64,000 bases of DNA from Chalciporus piperatus (lineage: Eukaryota; Basidiomycota; Agaricomycetes; Boletales; Boletaceae). The DNA is taken from contig JBBPTG010000002.1 of NCBI GenBank assembly GCA_038093975.1, forward strand, positions 620,001 through 684,000. The letters are read 5' to 3'. The position numbers and the translations under genes were made by a program. How positions within the stretch are numbered: position 1 is the stretch's first letter; the number at the start of each line of letters is the position of its first letter. A model generated the notes under the pieces. It was not told where the DNA came from and did no database searches. It was given only the letters and a program-made list of their open reading frames with translations. Shown here piece after piece: positions 47,683 to 59,426 of this stretch.

Positions 47683-49413
47683 TTATTTGGGTGCGGGGGA
47701 GGCCAGTACAAAAGCCAAATAGCCGGAATCCTGGACCTCGGTGGAGGGCGCGAGGAGTTGAGGGAACATCTGGCAGACGGGCCCATACTGCTGCCCATGT
47801 TGCTGTACTATGTGGCGCTTCAATGAATCTTTCCGCGAATGCCTGGGTGTGGACGATTTCAGCGTCTGAAACGCGAGGGGGCATAGTGTGAAAGCAACTC
47901 ACCCATGATTGTCAATCCCAAGCAGATGGCATATTCGACAAGAAAACAGGCCTTTCCCAGAGTGTTTTCTGCTCGTTTCGTGGAGCGTTCGTCTGTTCTC
48001 TGCAACATAATCAGAGCATTGGGTACACCAATATTTCTCGTCTACGTTGCCCTGTGTTCGAGAGTTGTTAGCGAGGGATATGAAGGCTCAACCATCGGAA
48101 CATACCTCTGCAGTTACACGACGTCGTTTGGGCTTGTGAGAATCAGCAGTGGGCGCTGAATTCTCTGTCTCCGTTGAGCGTTTCTTGCCCTTCTGGCCAG
48201 AAGTGCTCGGTGGCGACGGTCGGGCCCAGAACATCCCCTGGTGAGGTGGAAGAGCACAAGGGAGGGACGGAGACCCCGCCTGTGGTGATGACCCAGAAAC
48301 AGACCAGGTCGATACCAACGTAGAGTCCGACATCTGCGTCTGCGCACTGGACGTAGAGGGGGAGGGAGAGGGGCAGGGAGGGAGTTGCGGAGAAGCGGGG
48401 GTGATATCACCCGGAGCGTGCTGAGGCATAAGGACAGACAAGATTAACTGAGCAGCGGCCTCGTCGTCCTGGACGCGTTGGGCGTCACAGGGAAGAGTGA
48501 ACGTTTCTGGCTGGGTAAGGCAAGGACCCTCTTGGTGCATCATCGCCTCCAGAATCCTCTGAAAGGTGTCCATGTCATCGAAAGGCACCTCGTTAATTTC
48601 CTGAGCGGGCGCCGAAGAGGGCAGAATCGGGTCATCCATGCCAGAGTCCTTGGGGAGGGAGTGGTGAGTATGCTCATGGGGCTCTTCACCAGGTTGCGGA
48701 GAGCAACATTGCTGCAAGTCCGGCTGCGGGGAGCACTTGAACGTGAACTCATACGTGGCAGGCAATGCCGCGACGGTGGTAGGCTGCTCGTGACAAAAAG
48801 CGTCCTCTTTCGGCGGAGGGGGTATTGTGGTTTTAGAGGCCTGTGAAGAAACTGAAGAATGACGTTGAACAGTGGGAGGAACATTGGCAACGTCGTTGCT
48901 GAGGGGAGGCATGGGCAATACTGCCGGGGAATAGACGCTGCCTTGGACCTGGGGAATGTACGGATAGTAGTACCCTGCGTACATGCTATACCATTGTTGG
49001 GGCAATAGAGGCGGATAAATGCTACCGGCGTGCGGCTGGCTCCAGGACGCCGGTGGGGCATGAGAGCTCGATGTGGAGGGTGTATACACGGGCGCCAGTC
49101 CCAGCGCGTTCTCAGAGGGTGACTGGTTGCTAGAAGGTGGTGGGGGGAATGTTTGTGAAGCGTGTGTCGGTCCGGTAACAGTGGTCTGGCTGGGGCCATG
49201 GGGAAAGCCTGGAGGGAGGGATGCCGGATGACCAGGGGGTAGGGGAGGGTACACGCTGAAAGGCCAAATAGGTGAGAAGGGATGACCGACTTGGACGTTG
49301 CCAGTTCCATCAATATACGTCGGGACTGTCCAACCCGCGGGAGGCTGTATGTTCTGGGAGAATTGGGTATTCATGATGAGAAGAGAAGATCTAAGAGGGG
49401 AGAAGTACAACAA
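47683..49413 (-). CDS. C2H2 zinc-finger protein with Pro-rich N-terminus
   Basis: Probable transcription factor. The first ATG is at 49413, but the one at 49374 (MNTQFSQNIQPPAGWTVPTY) is the better start because the 13 residues before it are unremarkable. The first about 400 residues are rich in Pro, Ser and Gln, with aromatic segments (GHPFSPIWPFSVYPPLPPGH) and an Asp/Glu patch, like an activation domain. A basic patch (HKPKRRRVTAE) ends at a GTATGT donor near 48108. The next exon (GNVDEKYWCTQCSDYVAENR) has a finger with spacing C-X2-C-X11-H-X5-H, and a second finger begins LFSCRICHLL. After a 60-nt intron it ends HSRKDSLKRHIVQQHGQQYG, the common fungal finger helix. The stop is at 47683-47685. 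The second finger is about five residues longer than standard, so that junction may be slightly off. Confidence 0.75.
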
Positions 49414-50025
49414 GTAAAACGTTCAGAGAGGAGGACTCAGATGGAGGCTGATGGGAATGTATGTGTTGAAGAGGGCAATATCAGCAGGCAGAATTTATAG
49501 ACGCGCGATGACCACAAACGCTTGGAATCAACATCATTAAACATAAGTTGTTGTCGTATGGTCGGAACCAATCGTGGTTGTTCTGCCAAAGCGGCAAGGT
49601 ACTCTGTGATGTGATTCCGTGAATTTAAGAAAGGCCGACGCAGGAAGTTTCTAACTAGTTGCGGTTTGAGCATGCGTTCTGTCAATGGTCGCATAGCAGC
49701 GATGTCACAGAAGCTTGGCGGATTTGGAAAGTCAGTTGAAATACACACTCACCTTCGTGGACCAACAATGGACTACGATACGAACACAGCATCGGAGCCG
49801 CTTTGACTGACATGAGCTGGAATTTTCCGTTGGCACGTTGCCTACCGATCCCCTGTTCTCTTTCAGTCGTTGAAAATGACCGGCTAGCCGCGGTGAGATT
49901 TATTTCCAGATCGCTATTACATTGGGTGTGAACAGGGTGCATGCCTATTAGTGGTAAAGAAGGTTGTCTATAATAGAGTTTCCCCTTTGCAAAAAGATGA
50001 GACAGGCGGGAAGGACGCAACTTAT
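49414..50025. other. Intergenic region
   Basis: 612 bp between the zinc-finger gene start and the arginase stop, both leftward. It should contain the arginase 3' UTR and the zinc-finger promoter. Open frames at 49437-49748 and 49682-50020 (-) match nothing I know. Confidence 0.45.
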
Positions 50026-51374
50026 TTACTCACCAAGCGCCGCCCTCACCAGAGAACAGCCAACAGCCAAAGTCTGTCGGACACTCTCCGGGTCAGCCAA
50101 AGATGGGTTCACCTCCTGTGCGAAGGTGAGTGCGTTGGTTATTGACAAAAGGCTGTACTGACCATAAGATCTAGAGCCACAAGAAGACCGGTTTCGTGGA
50201 TGGCCTCGCAGATGTAGTGACCTTCCCTAAAGGTCAAACCTCCGCGCACCTAGGACATGTCAGTTCAGCAGGTCAAGGCGGATAGGGAATAACAAAGCCT
50301 CACTGGTGTACCAGTAGACGGTGCGACAGATGGGTCCAACGCATCTACGTCAAAGCTCAGGTGAATAGGCCGCTCCCGTTTCGGGTTTACATGGTCCAGT
50401 GCCATTTCCACTACTTTGCCGATGCCGTATTTATCTACCTCGTGCATACTGAATGCCTTGATCTTGTTTTCCTTGAGGATACGCTTCTCTCCAGCATCTA
50501 GGTCACGCAAGCCGATGTAGACGATCCGCTCTGGCTTTAGCACCGGTTTAACCCACGAAAATTCGGAGATTTCCTCGCAGAGTCCAAGGAGGAACGCCAC
50601 CGGCATACCGTGGATATTCCCTGACATTTTCGGATGAGTTTTGTCAAGGTCGAGGTGGACCGGTCACGTACCACTCTCCGTTGTTTCGGAGGTATTAATA
50701 TCGGCATGAGCATCAACCCAAATAACACATGCCTCCTCATATGAGCTTGAGATGTCAGGTCAGTGGGCTGTTGAACTTGAATGATTCATGCTCACCCCAG
50801 AGTCCCAGATATAGTGCCCATCGCCTACAAAGCTGATCAGGTAAGAGTGGAGTGGAGATGATGGAACATGATACTAACGAGAGAGTGGTCACCGCCCAAC
50901 GTTACCGGAAGATGCCCTTTCTTGATATGATCGCCGACGACCTTTGCGACGGACTCGCAGACGCTGGAAACCAGTCTCGGGTTCTTTAGTTTACCGATTG
51001 GTGGGTCGGAGGCGGCTTGAATCCCCTCGAATAGGTGATGTCCGTCGAAGTCGACATTCCAGCCAATCTTCTGAAGTTGCTCGATAAGACCAGCTTCCAC
51101 GAGGTGAATCGGACCTTTGTCAACGCCGGGCTTGGGCTATGATAACTCGATATAAGGGACCCCAGTTTTCTCTGACGACGTTACATACCTGACCACCACT
51201 TCACACGCTCATTGTCGTCAGGACACGAATTCAGGTGCTTCTTCCGTGCTCACCTAAAAGGGCAGCCTACTATCTAAGGTACGAGTTTAGATGAGGACCG
51301 TAACCGTAGATTGCAGAGAGACTCACCGCGACAGTCTTTGGGAGTGGAGAGAACTTGTTGCGGAGCGTGGACAT
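50026..51374 (-). CDS. CAR1: Arginase
   Basis: Manganese enzyme that splits arginine into ornithine and urea. The N-terminus is built from three tiny exons: MSTLRNKFSPLPKTVA, then 20 nt (51254-51273), then 10 nt (51189-51198). They join as TVAIVGCPFSGGQPKPGVDK, exactly the conserved arginase opening. Metal-binding motifs: PVTLGGDHSL, CVIWVDAHADIN and HLSFDVDALDPSVAPSTGTP. Others: NIHGMPVAFLLGL and, near the C-terminus, VALDLMEVNPSLADPE. The stop is at 50026-50028. At least nine exons, far more than typical for this enzyme. Divergent from the aminotransferase gene, with 644 bp between starts. Arginase is commonly arginine-induced in fungi; I see no site that proves this here. Confidence 0.94.
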
Positions 51375-52018
51375 GATAAGTAAGTCGCGGAATGTGTAGG
51401 TGAAATTAGGAGCGGATGGAACTACTTATAGTGTCCTATGCGCTCTGGCCCAAGCTGGCGGCTGGCCCAAGATCCGAGTCCGTTGTGCGGGACTTGCCGA
51501 TCCTCCGGCCGACCATCCAAGTGAACGAAGAACCTGTGAACAAAGACCACCACAGCCAGCGATGAGAACAAGTGACCAGCGACTCGGACTTAGACGCTTG
51601 TCAATTGCACCGACATAGTCTCGCGAGTCCCCACCCTGTCCTGTGGGTCTTTTGTATTCCAAGTCATCGGCACACAATGTCGCAAGTGAACATTTGCAAC
51701 CCTTCGCTGGGCCTAGCAAACTTCGTACTATGTACAGCAGACTACTACAGCCAGTCCTGTGCGCGGACTGTCAAGCTATAAATTGCGCTGACAGTGCTAC
51801 TGGTCTTCTAAACTTAACTTTATTGATTGTCAGACAACCGTCAGATCAGAAACGGATGCCAACGAGATGGCATCTGAATTGCAGTACTGTTGCAGTCTGT
51901 TGCAGAGCGGACCTAGTTCAACCCAGGGCGGTAAGTACAAATAAGTCGATCGATGGCCATCGATGGTCGTGCATATTTCCCTCATTCAATCCCAACGTGT
52001 TTGTAGCACTTCCGAGTA
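51375..52018. promoter_or_regulatory. Divergent promoter region, arginase and aminotransferase
   Basis: 644 bp between two outward-reading genes. It contains short repeats such as tgttgcagtctgttgcag near 51888 and catcgatggtcgt near 51958. An open frame across 51643-52287 overlaps the start of the aminotransferase and shows no family match. Confidence 0.45.
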
Positions 52019-54435
52019 ATGTCCCTCCCTTCCACCAGGCCGTCCAGCAGGCTCCCATCCCGCAGCGCCACGCCGCTTGGCCATTTAAAAGAAATGGTAC
52101 GTACAACCTCAACTTGAACCTCCTTCTCTTCGCTTTCCGTCTCATGCATCTTCACTTACCTCGCATGGCATCTGTTGCCAACTTGGCACACCAGGTGCAC
52201 GATGTCATGAAATCGTTCAGGCACGAGAAGGAGTCCGAGGCTCACCAGGTATGTCCTGCCCACACACACCCTTCCCCACTCTCTTAACCATCCTTTAGAT
52301 CTTCCGCCAGCAAGTCGGGCATCAGCCAAAGGGTTTCCTCCCACAGACTGTCAACCCTGTCAGTCATGCTATAAACTCACCCCGCACCGCCTCCTAATCT
52401 CCACTGTCACAATGTTATAGGAAGAAGAAACCGTGCCCGGTATCGAGCACCCTGGTAGCACTGGAGTGATCTACTGCTCTGATCGCGCCATCGCGAATGG
52501 CTTCAATTATGCCAATTCTCACGAATGGGCCAATCTCGGTCAAGGTGCCCCTGAAGTCGGTCCAATCCCCAATGCACCTTCTCGCCCCGACTCAATTCCT
52601 ATGCCCGTTGATTCTTTGGAATACGCCCCAACCACCGGTGTCAAAGGTTGGTGGCAATTTCGTCGCAAGCACCTGCTTGTTCTTAATCTCCGCAAAAGCT
52701 CTTCGCGAGGCAGTCGCCAACTTGTACAACCACACTTACCGTCAAGGCAAGGCCAGCCAGTACACATTCGAGAACGTATGCATTGTGCCGGGTGGTCGTG
52801 CCGGGTTGTCCCGCGTCGCTGCTGTCGTCGGCGATGTCTACTGCGTATGTTCTGTCCCCTCGTGTCTCCCTAAGACGTCTTCACTCAGGGCGCCTAGTCC
52901 TACCACATTCCGGACTACACTGCCTACGATCAGGTATTGAGTGCCTTTAAGCGCCTCGTTCCCGTTCCGACAGTGTGAGTCCATCCATATGCCTAATTGG
53001 TGTCATTCTGATTGTGTTAGTCTTGATCCCAAGGTTTGGTTGGCACTAGAATATGTTCCTCATCAATGCTCATACTTTAGCAGAACAAATACCGCCTTGA
53101 CATTGAACAGACCAAGGTGAGATCACCATGTGCTGTTTCGCGATTTTATCGACCATCCACCCTCAGAAAGACATTCATACTCAAGGCCTCTCTGTGATCA
53201 TCGCGTCGAACCCACGAAATCCTACCGGACAGGTCATTGCGTATGTTGAGGGCTATCTGTTCAGTCCTGACTTAACATTCAATATCCAGCGGCAAGGAGC
53301 TCAAAGAGCTCGTCGCCCTCAGCAGGGAAGGGACGACCATCATTCTTGACGAGGTTCGCTATCTCCCTTAATCTCATACGCCGCACACAAAGCTGAACCG
53401 GCGCTGCCCTGCTACCAGTTTTACTCCTGGTATATGTATCCTGATCACGACCGAGACTACGGCAAATCGGTCTCTTCCGCAGAATTTATAGACGACGTCA
53501 ACTCTGATCCGGTCGTTATCATCGATGGACTCACGAAGGTCGTGATAGGTTCTCTTCTTCGATGTGCAATTGCTCAAATAAATCCCAGAACTGGCGTCTT
53601 CCTGGCTGGCGTGTGTGTTGGGTCGTCGGGCCTACGAACCTGATTACTGCACTTTCTCAATCAGGTCAGTGGCTTGCATGTGCATGCATTTTTTCCTGCT
53701 AAATCCGAGATAGGTTCTTTCTTGGATGGGGGAGCGAACCATCCGTACGTCCATCCTTTTTTCGCATTCCTGTTTCGTGCATGCTGACATCGGTGGGCTT
53801 CAGTATGCAGCTCGCCGCTATTCCGCTCCTAGAACCCAGCCGCGTGAAGGAGGAGAAGGTACGGGCTTGTGTACATGCTCTCGCGTTGGTTTACTCACAT
53901 GTGTTACATTAGCTTGCGCTCCAGAAACATTTCAAGGCGAAGCGCGACCATGTACTTAAACGGCTCCACGATCTTAAGCTTGACGTCGATGTCCCACCTC
54001 AAGCCACCTTCTACATCTGGCTTAACTTGGAGAAGCTTCCTCCACCTCTGAACAATGGCTTGGTGGGTTCTCCCCTTTTGCTTGGATTTGACAGAGTGTT
54101 GAATGCCCTGCACAGACCTTCTTCGAGGAACTCCTGAAGGAAAAGACCATTGTAATCCCTGGTATTTTCTTCGATATCAACCCGGCTCACCGTAGGAATT
54201 TGTTCAACTCCCCCTGTCACCACTTTGTTCGCCTGTCCTTCGGCCCTCCTATGGAGGACCTTGACAAAGGTCTGTACTCGGCGGCTCTTTCTGACTTGAG
54301 CTCAATGTGCCAACGTGATGGACAGGTCTTGACGCTATCGAACGAGTTGTCAAGGCTGCCCGGAAAGAGGGCACCAAGAAGTTCGGACATAGTTACAAGA
54401 AGAGCTTGGAAACGACAACACCCGTTCAAATTTAG
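52019..54435 (+). CDS. PLP-dependent class I/II aminotransferase
   Basis: Fold-type I aminotransferase. The first exon MSLPSTRPSSRLPSRSATPL (52019) ends at a GTACGT donor and joins VHDVMKSFRHEKESEAHQIF; the ATG at 52165 is an alternative that would lie inside that intron. Substrate-domain and cofactor landmarks: EWANLGQGAPEVGPIPNAP, YAPTTGVKALREAVANLYN, QYTFENVCIVPGGRAGLSR (phosphate-binding GGR), VIIASNPRNPTGQVI and TTIILDEFYSWYM (Asp that bonds the PLP nitrogen). The Schiff-base Lys is in VVIIDGLTKNWRLPGWRVCW. The C-terminal carboxylate-binding Arg is in HHFVRLSFGPPMED. The stop is at 54433-54435. The family has broad amino-acid specificity and I cannot name the substrate. About 11 introns. 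Convergent with DRN1, with 125 bp between the stops. Confidence 0.9.
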
Positions 54436-54560
54436 ACCGCGGGATAACGAGGGACAAAGATACCATCAGCAATGTTTGATGTCTGGAATTGTACATATAA
54501 GTATAGTATCGGTATGCATAGAGGACGTGGTGTTGGAATTGAAGAGGAGAATTTCTCGTC

Positions 54561-57190
54561 CTAAGAGCCTAGTGATGGATCAAATGGCGCGAAAGCTTTC
54601 TTGAACAATTCTACGTCTGCCATTTCGTCGCTCTCTGGGAGCATGCACGCCTTCCAGTCCAGCCTAGCTGGGATATTCAAGAGAGATACCAGCACTTGCC
54701 TACAGAATACCTGAGTCCTCGTCTCCACTGAGGTCTCAAGGAAACACCTACCTCCCGAACTGGATGCTGAAAGGCACGTTGTCTTTCATCAGATGAATTA
54801 ACTTGCGTCCGTCTGGAAGATCGACACGGAAATAGCTTCTTTTTCCACCAGCGCAGGCCTCAAGTGCCCCGTCGGCATCCTGCTCAAAGTCTATACCCAT
54901 TGCTCGACCCTCCTGGATGACAGCATCCTCGACCTTGCTTTGCAGTGAATTCGGGACAGGGACAACTTGAACGTGAGCATGACCACCTTTTGCGCTCAGT
55001 CGAGCAACCTCATAAAATACAGGCACAGCACCGTGTTTGGCGAACAAAGCTCGAAGAGCATATTTGTACCTAGTTGGTTTCGATGAGCATGGCGTTGCAA
55101 CCCGGAATATGGGCATTACCTCTCCGTCTCGTCAAGAATAGGCGGCATGATGTTTGCAGGAATTGTGTTGTACGTAGGTTGATGAGCGATGGGTACGATC
55201 AAAACATGCCCGCCTCCTGGGACACGAGCGACGTTTCCCTCGTCAGGGGCCGCCTGTGTCGGAATGATCTGTCCTTTCGGCAGTGTCAGATAACACTCCG
55301 TGCCAATCGAGACAATCAGGTGTTTCCTGCAAGGATATGTAGAAGTTAAGAATGAACAGTCTGATGAACAACCACATACGCCAAGTTGGGATTAGACAAG
55401 CAAAACCAGCACTCGTCCGCTGGAGAAATGCAGTTAACATAACAGCAGAACGGGCATAGAAAAACTCAGAACGTACGTCCAATCTCTTTTGGCGGCTTTC
55501 GATTGCCTCTGTCGCGTTGCGGTTCCCGTTGGTTCGCGACAGGACAATCCGCTATGTAATGCAATTCGCTTCCACAAGCACGACATACGTATCCTTCACG
55601 GGGTTTGCGGCCGCCCGTGTCACCTACAGCGTGTTTGATTGGGCAATCGCGTACAAGGTGACCAGGGGTATTGCAGATCCTGCAAATATAACCTTCTGGA
55701 GGTTTCGTGCGTTCAGGGCAATCATCGATGAAGTGCTGCATCCCACTTGAGTCGTAAGCTTCCACCGCGATGAAAAGAAACTGACCTCTGTAGATTCACA
55801 CCGCTTACATTTGTAACCACTCGGAGGCTTGCCTGTTTGCCTATCTTGCATTTCTGAAAATGATGGTAACTGGATGGCAAAGACACAACGGAAAGACAAA
55901 CCTGTCCTTGCACGCTTTCCGGGGTGATGGACATTCCCAAAGATGAAATTTTGCCCTTCCGTGGTTTCATGACTCCGTTTTTGTGGACGCGATGAGATTT
56001 CGGCGAAAGGATTTTTCGTAACATTGGCTGGCCGTTGCGTTGTAGTTGTCGAGGGAGTGATAGAGAATGCGTAAAACCACTGAGAAAGTGTGAGTCGATC
56101 GCGGAACATTTCTGACAGTGAGGACGAACCCGTTGTTTCTTTCCGGCCCCATGTTCACCACCAAATGAACCAAGGCTCACAAAACGGGACACTCTCCCGG
56201 ATTCGTCATCCCAGACGAAGGGCTCGCGTTCCCAAAACTTCGGAGAGGGGCCAGCGGAACCAGCGAAATGGTACCTCGGCTTGATCTTGCAAATGATCTC
56301 GTCGAGAGGTGTGGAACCAGATAATTCACGCTCAGGCGAAGGGAGGGGTACCAAGCTGTGGGAGGCGATGGAAGCTGGCCAGTCATTGGTAATGAAGATA
56401 TCGATAAGCTGTGAAGAGGATGTGGCGTCGCGGATTGAAGCAAGAGAGCCGTATCCCGCTCCTTTGTTCGTGGAGTTGTTCAACGTATTCGAGAGAAGCC
56501 GTTCCATTGTATGTGTCGTGTAGAAGGGTGAAGCAAACCCCTGAGAAGTTCCGAATCAGCGTGCCAAAATATATTGAAGGATAAGTGCGTACAGGAGGGC
56601 CTTCAGAAGAGTCATATATTCCAGGGTGATATATGCCACCCAGACACGCAATTCTCAGACCATGTGCTGTTGAGACAACCGCAGACTTGTCTGCGTAAAG
56701 TCAGTGCAAACTGAGCAAGTAACGGACACGACAACTTACTCAAGAGAAATACATCCTTACACAACTCACCGCCGGTTTTCGCATATTTCTCTATGACCGA
56801 CTCCGGTAAGGGATTCTCCCCTTGTATGATATAGCACCTTAGGGGAGCTGTGAAAACTAGACTTAGCCGCCACGCGATATATAAATGTACGAAGGCGTGC
56901 CTTCGATGCGCCCATCCAATAACTCCGTGGTCTGACTACGGCCACCCTCACCGTCAGTCTGTTCTTGAAGTGGGCCGAAGAAGTCGCCCAGACACAGGAC
57001 GCAATCGAATTTGCCGTGTTTCGCGTCGATGGTTCGAATTTTGGCGAAGAGGTCGTGTATTGAACCCACAGCTGAGCCAACGGTCAGTCTGAATAGCACA
57101 CCCTGTCGTTACTTCCTACTATGACACGCGATGAAGGCAGGCTCACATTTTCACGGGCTGAGAAGCTTCGCCGTTCAATGTGGACGCCAT
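54561..57190 (-). CDS. DRN1: DRN1/CwfJ (CWF19-like) RNA lariat-debranching cofactor
   Basis: Spliceosome-associated protein that assists debranching of intron lariats. The first exon (57190, MASTLNGEASQPVK) joins over an intron to ILTVGSAVGSIHDLFAKI, then DAKHGKFDCVLCLGDFFGPL: a Dbr1-like metallophosphatase fold that lacks several metal-binding residues, as in Drn1. Next come LPLPSPERELSGSTP, a linker with SSRPQKRSHETTEG, and three CCHC zinc knuckles (CKRCESTEHFIDDC, CRICNTPGHLVRDC, CRACGSELHYIADC). The CwfJ C-terminal domains follow: DECWFCLSNPNLAKHLIVSI, then GGHVLIVPIAHQPTYNTI and KGGHAHVQVVPVPN, a HIT-like His motif. The end is FKKAFAPFDPSLGS, with the stop at 54561. About ten introns. 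Head to head with UBLCP1. Confidence 0.92.
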
Positions 57191-57275
57191 CGAAAAAGGA
57201 TACCCACGTGGCAATTATTACTGCAGGCAATATCGCTGTCTTGTGGCGATGCACCTCCTTTCGCTTGACCCCACC
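57191..57275. promoter_or_regulatory. 85-bp bidirectional promoter, DRN1 and UBLCP1
   Basis: Only 85 bp separate the two outward start codons. The rightward start sits in a strong CACCATGG context. No TATA box is obvious, as is common for housekeeping promoters in fungi. Confidence 0.55.
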
Positions 57276-58942
57276 ATGGCGGATATCTTTGCAAATCCAT
57301 CGGATTTAGACCTATCCACGAGAGTAGGATCAGAGGTGTGCCTGCACACCCACCATCATCACTTTGCCCCACTTCATGACTACCTTATTATCAGGGGAAC
57401 AGTGCCAGTGATCAGACCACACAGGAAACCTGGATAAGCCTTTCCTTTACTTGGTCGGGCAAAAGCTTCGAACTGCAGCTGGAAAAGTCAGATAGGTAAT
57501 TTGGCACTGATCGACTCTTTTGATCTACAACGTCAACTGAATGTAGCGTAGAGTTTATGACTTGAAAGCGTACTTGTTGAGCCTCACGGGCGTTCCGCTC
57601 GAGAGACAAAAGATACTTGGACTCGTGAAAGGGAAACTCCCCCCAGACGAGGGCAGAGTGTAAGCGTCGAGCTTGGGGTGCGATGGTGTATCTGTAACCT
57701 GAACCCTATTTTCACCAGCTCGGACCTCAACATCACCTCTGGGAAGAAGTTCACTCTCATCGGAACACCGACAGGAAGCGAAATCAAGGACCCATCCGGT
57801 GTGTTTTACTGACTCGAACCACCATTCGCTTCGTTAAGCCCCCGTGGCAGAGCTCGAATCACTACCGGATGTGATCAATGATCTTGATGTTGACTTTACG
57901 GACAACCCATTGGCAGCTGCTGCACATAAGAACGACCAAAGAAACATCCGTAAGGTAAAGGAAATGACGGCGAAACTCCAGGTTAACATCATACATCCAC
58001 TTCGCACCGAAAAACATCTACTCGTGCTCGACATCGACTATAGTGAGTACCATACACTGACTAAATTATGGTCTAACACGTATTGCTCAGCGATATTGGA
58101 TACCAAACCGCTCTCGTCGGGTGCTCTCCCTCCCGCAGAGTGCGCTAGACCTTATCTGCATCAGTTTCTCGAGGCTGTATACCCATACTATGACATCTGT
58201 ATCTGGTAAGCTCTTCTTGACCGCCGTAGGTTGCTCGTGACGGCTTTGTGTCGGATTAGGTCGCAAACAAGCTGGGTATGGTTAGAGACAAAGCTGGTTG
58301 AGCTTGGTATGATTGGATCGACGCAAAATTATCAGGTTGGTTGTGATTTTCATCCGGAAGCATGCACTGACACATTGAAGATATCATTTGGTGATGCGGT
58401 CAAATCCACTTTATTCGAATTCGACACTCAACAATCACCGCTTAGTTTTGGACAAGACCTCCATGTTTACCGTATTCACGGAGCGAAATGGGCAGCCACA
58501 CACTCATTCCGTGAAGGCTTTGCAAATAATATGGAACCACTTCCCTCAGTTGTGAGCATGTAAATCGTTCCCATTGATGCCTGATTTATCAACCCCCGCT
58601 ACCCTTAACAGTAGCGCCAGGAATACCATTCATGTTGATGACTTGGTGGGTAGAAGGTACATGCATCCATATATCCAGAAATGACAGCTTCCATAGAGCC
58701 GAAATTTCGCTCTTAACCCGACTGAAGGGTTGAAGATCCACGCCTTCAAAAATGCGCACACAGAACAAGCACGTGCTGACCGAGAGCTGGAACAACTTGC
58801 ACTATACCTGACCCACATTTCCCCGGCCAGTGACTTCAGGACACTCAAACACAAGGTAAAAGTTACGCGTCAACAGCGATTACTCTTCTCTGAAAAGACA
58901 TAGGACTGGAAACATCTTTTGAGGGGGCTGCGACATCCATGA
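57276..58942 (+). CDS. UBLCP1-like ubiquitin-like domain CTD phosphatase
   Basis: Nuclear HAD-family phosphatase that docks on the proteasome through its ubiquitin-like domain and dephosphorylates it. MADIFANPSDLDLSTR (57276-57323) joins across intron 57324-57424 to ETWISLSFTWSGKSFELQLE. The UBL domain continues with VYDLKAYLLSLTGVPLERQK, ILGLVKGKLPPDEGRV and SDLNITSGKKFTLIGTPTGS. The phosphatase signature DxDxT is in HLLVLDIDYTILDTKPLSSG; further HAD motifs are RPYLHQFLEAVYPYYDICIW and NTIHVDDLSRNFALNPTEGL, the last holding the Asp-Asp motif IV. The C-terminus, FRTLKHKDWKHLLRGLRHP, ends at 58940-58942. About eight introns; those between 58250 and 58700 are the least certain. Confidence 0.92.
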
Positions 58943-59426
58943 TGATCTTATAGATTCTGCCATCCCTCTCGTCAATTGTTCGCCTTCCTTCCTGCCTTTG
59001 TTTTCATTGACATATGTTCCATCCCACCCTGTACATTGCTGTAAAATTTGCTACGACAATAAATGACAAGCTTATTGGTCTACATATTGTTTCTTACCAT
59101 CCACCTGACCTCGATAACCCTCAACAACCGGGGAGTCTCGATGTCCGACTCGGATTACTTGAGTCCATGCAATTGTGTGAGATTATAGTACCACACATTG
59201 ACCACACATGTTCTCTGAGTCTCCATGCTATTTCAAAACAATTCTCGGAGTCTTCGTCGACTCTCAAAACTTGTGCGCGTGAATATGGTTCAACCTGAAG
59301 CTCAAGGGTGGGGATGGAAAAGCTGAGATGAATCTGGTGGTTTCAGCACTGAGGAACTCTTGTGGCACTTCAAGATGACCTAAGCAACTCTCTCACTCCT
59401 TCACCCTTCACCTCACTGCAATAACC
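58943..59426. other. Intergenic region
   Basis: 484 bp between two rightward genes. A 94-codon frame at 59014-59298 shows no family match or splice partners. The region should hold the UBLCP1 3' UTR and the NECAP promoter. Confidence 0.5.

Noticed and set aside
48540..49313. 257-codon alternative-frame ORF inside the zinc-finger gene
   Set aside because: Same strand, other frame, low-complexity Pro/Arg/His composition. The main frame carries the basic patch that connects to the zinc fingers.
51643..52287. 214-codon frame upstream of the aminotransferase
   Set aside because: It crosses the aminotransferase first exon in a different frame and reads through its first intron; composition looks random.
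59014..59298. 94-codon frame between UBLCP1 and NECAP
   Set aside because: No homology, no splice links; position fits UTR or promoter DNA.
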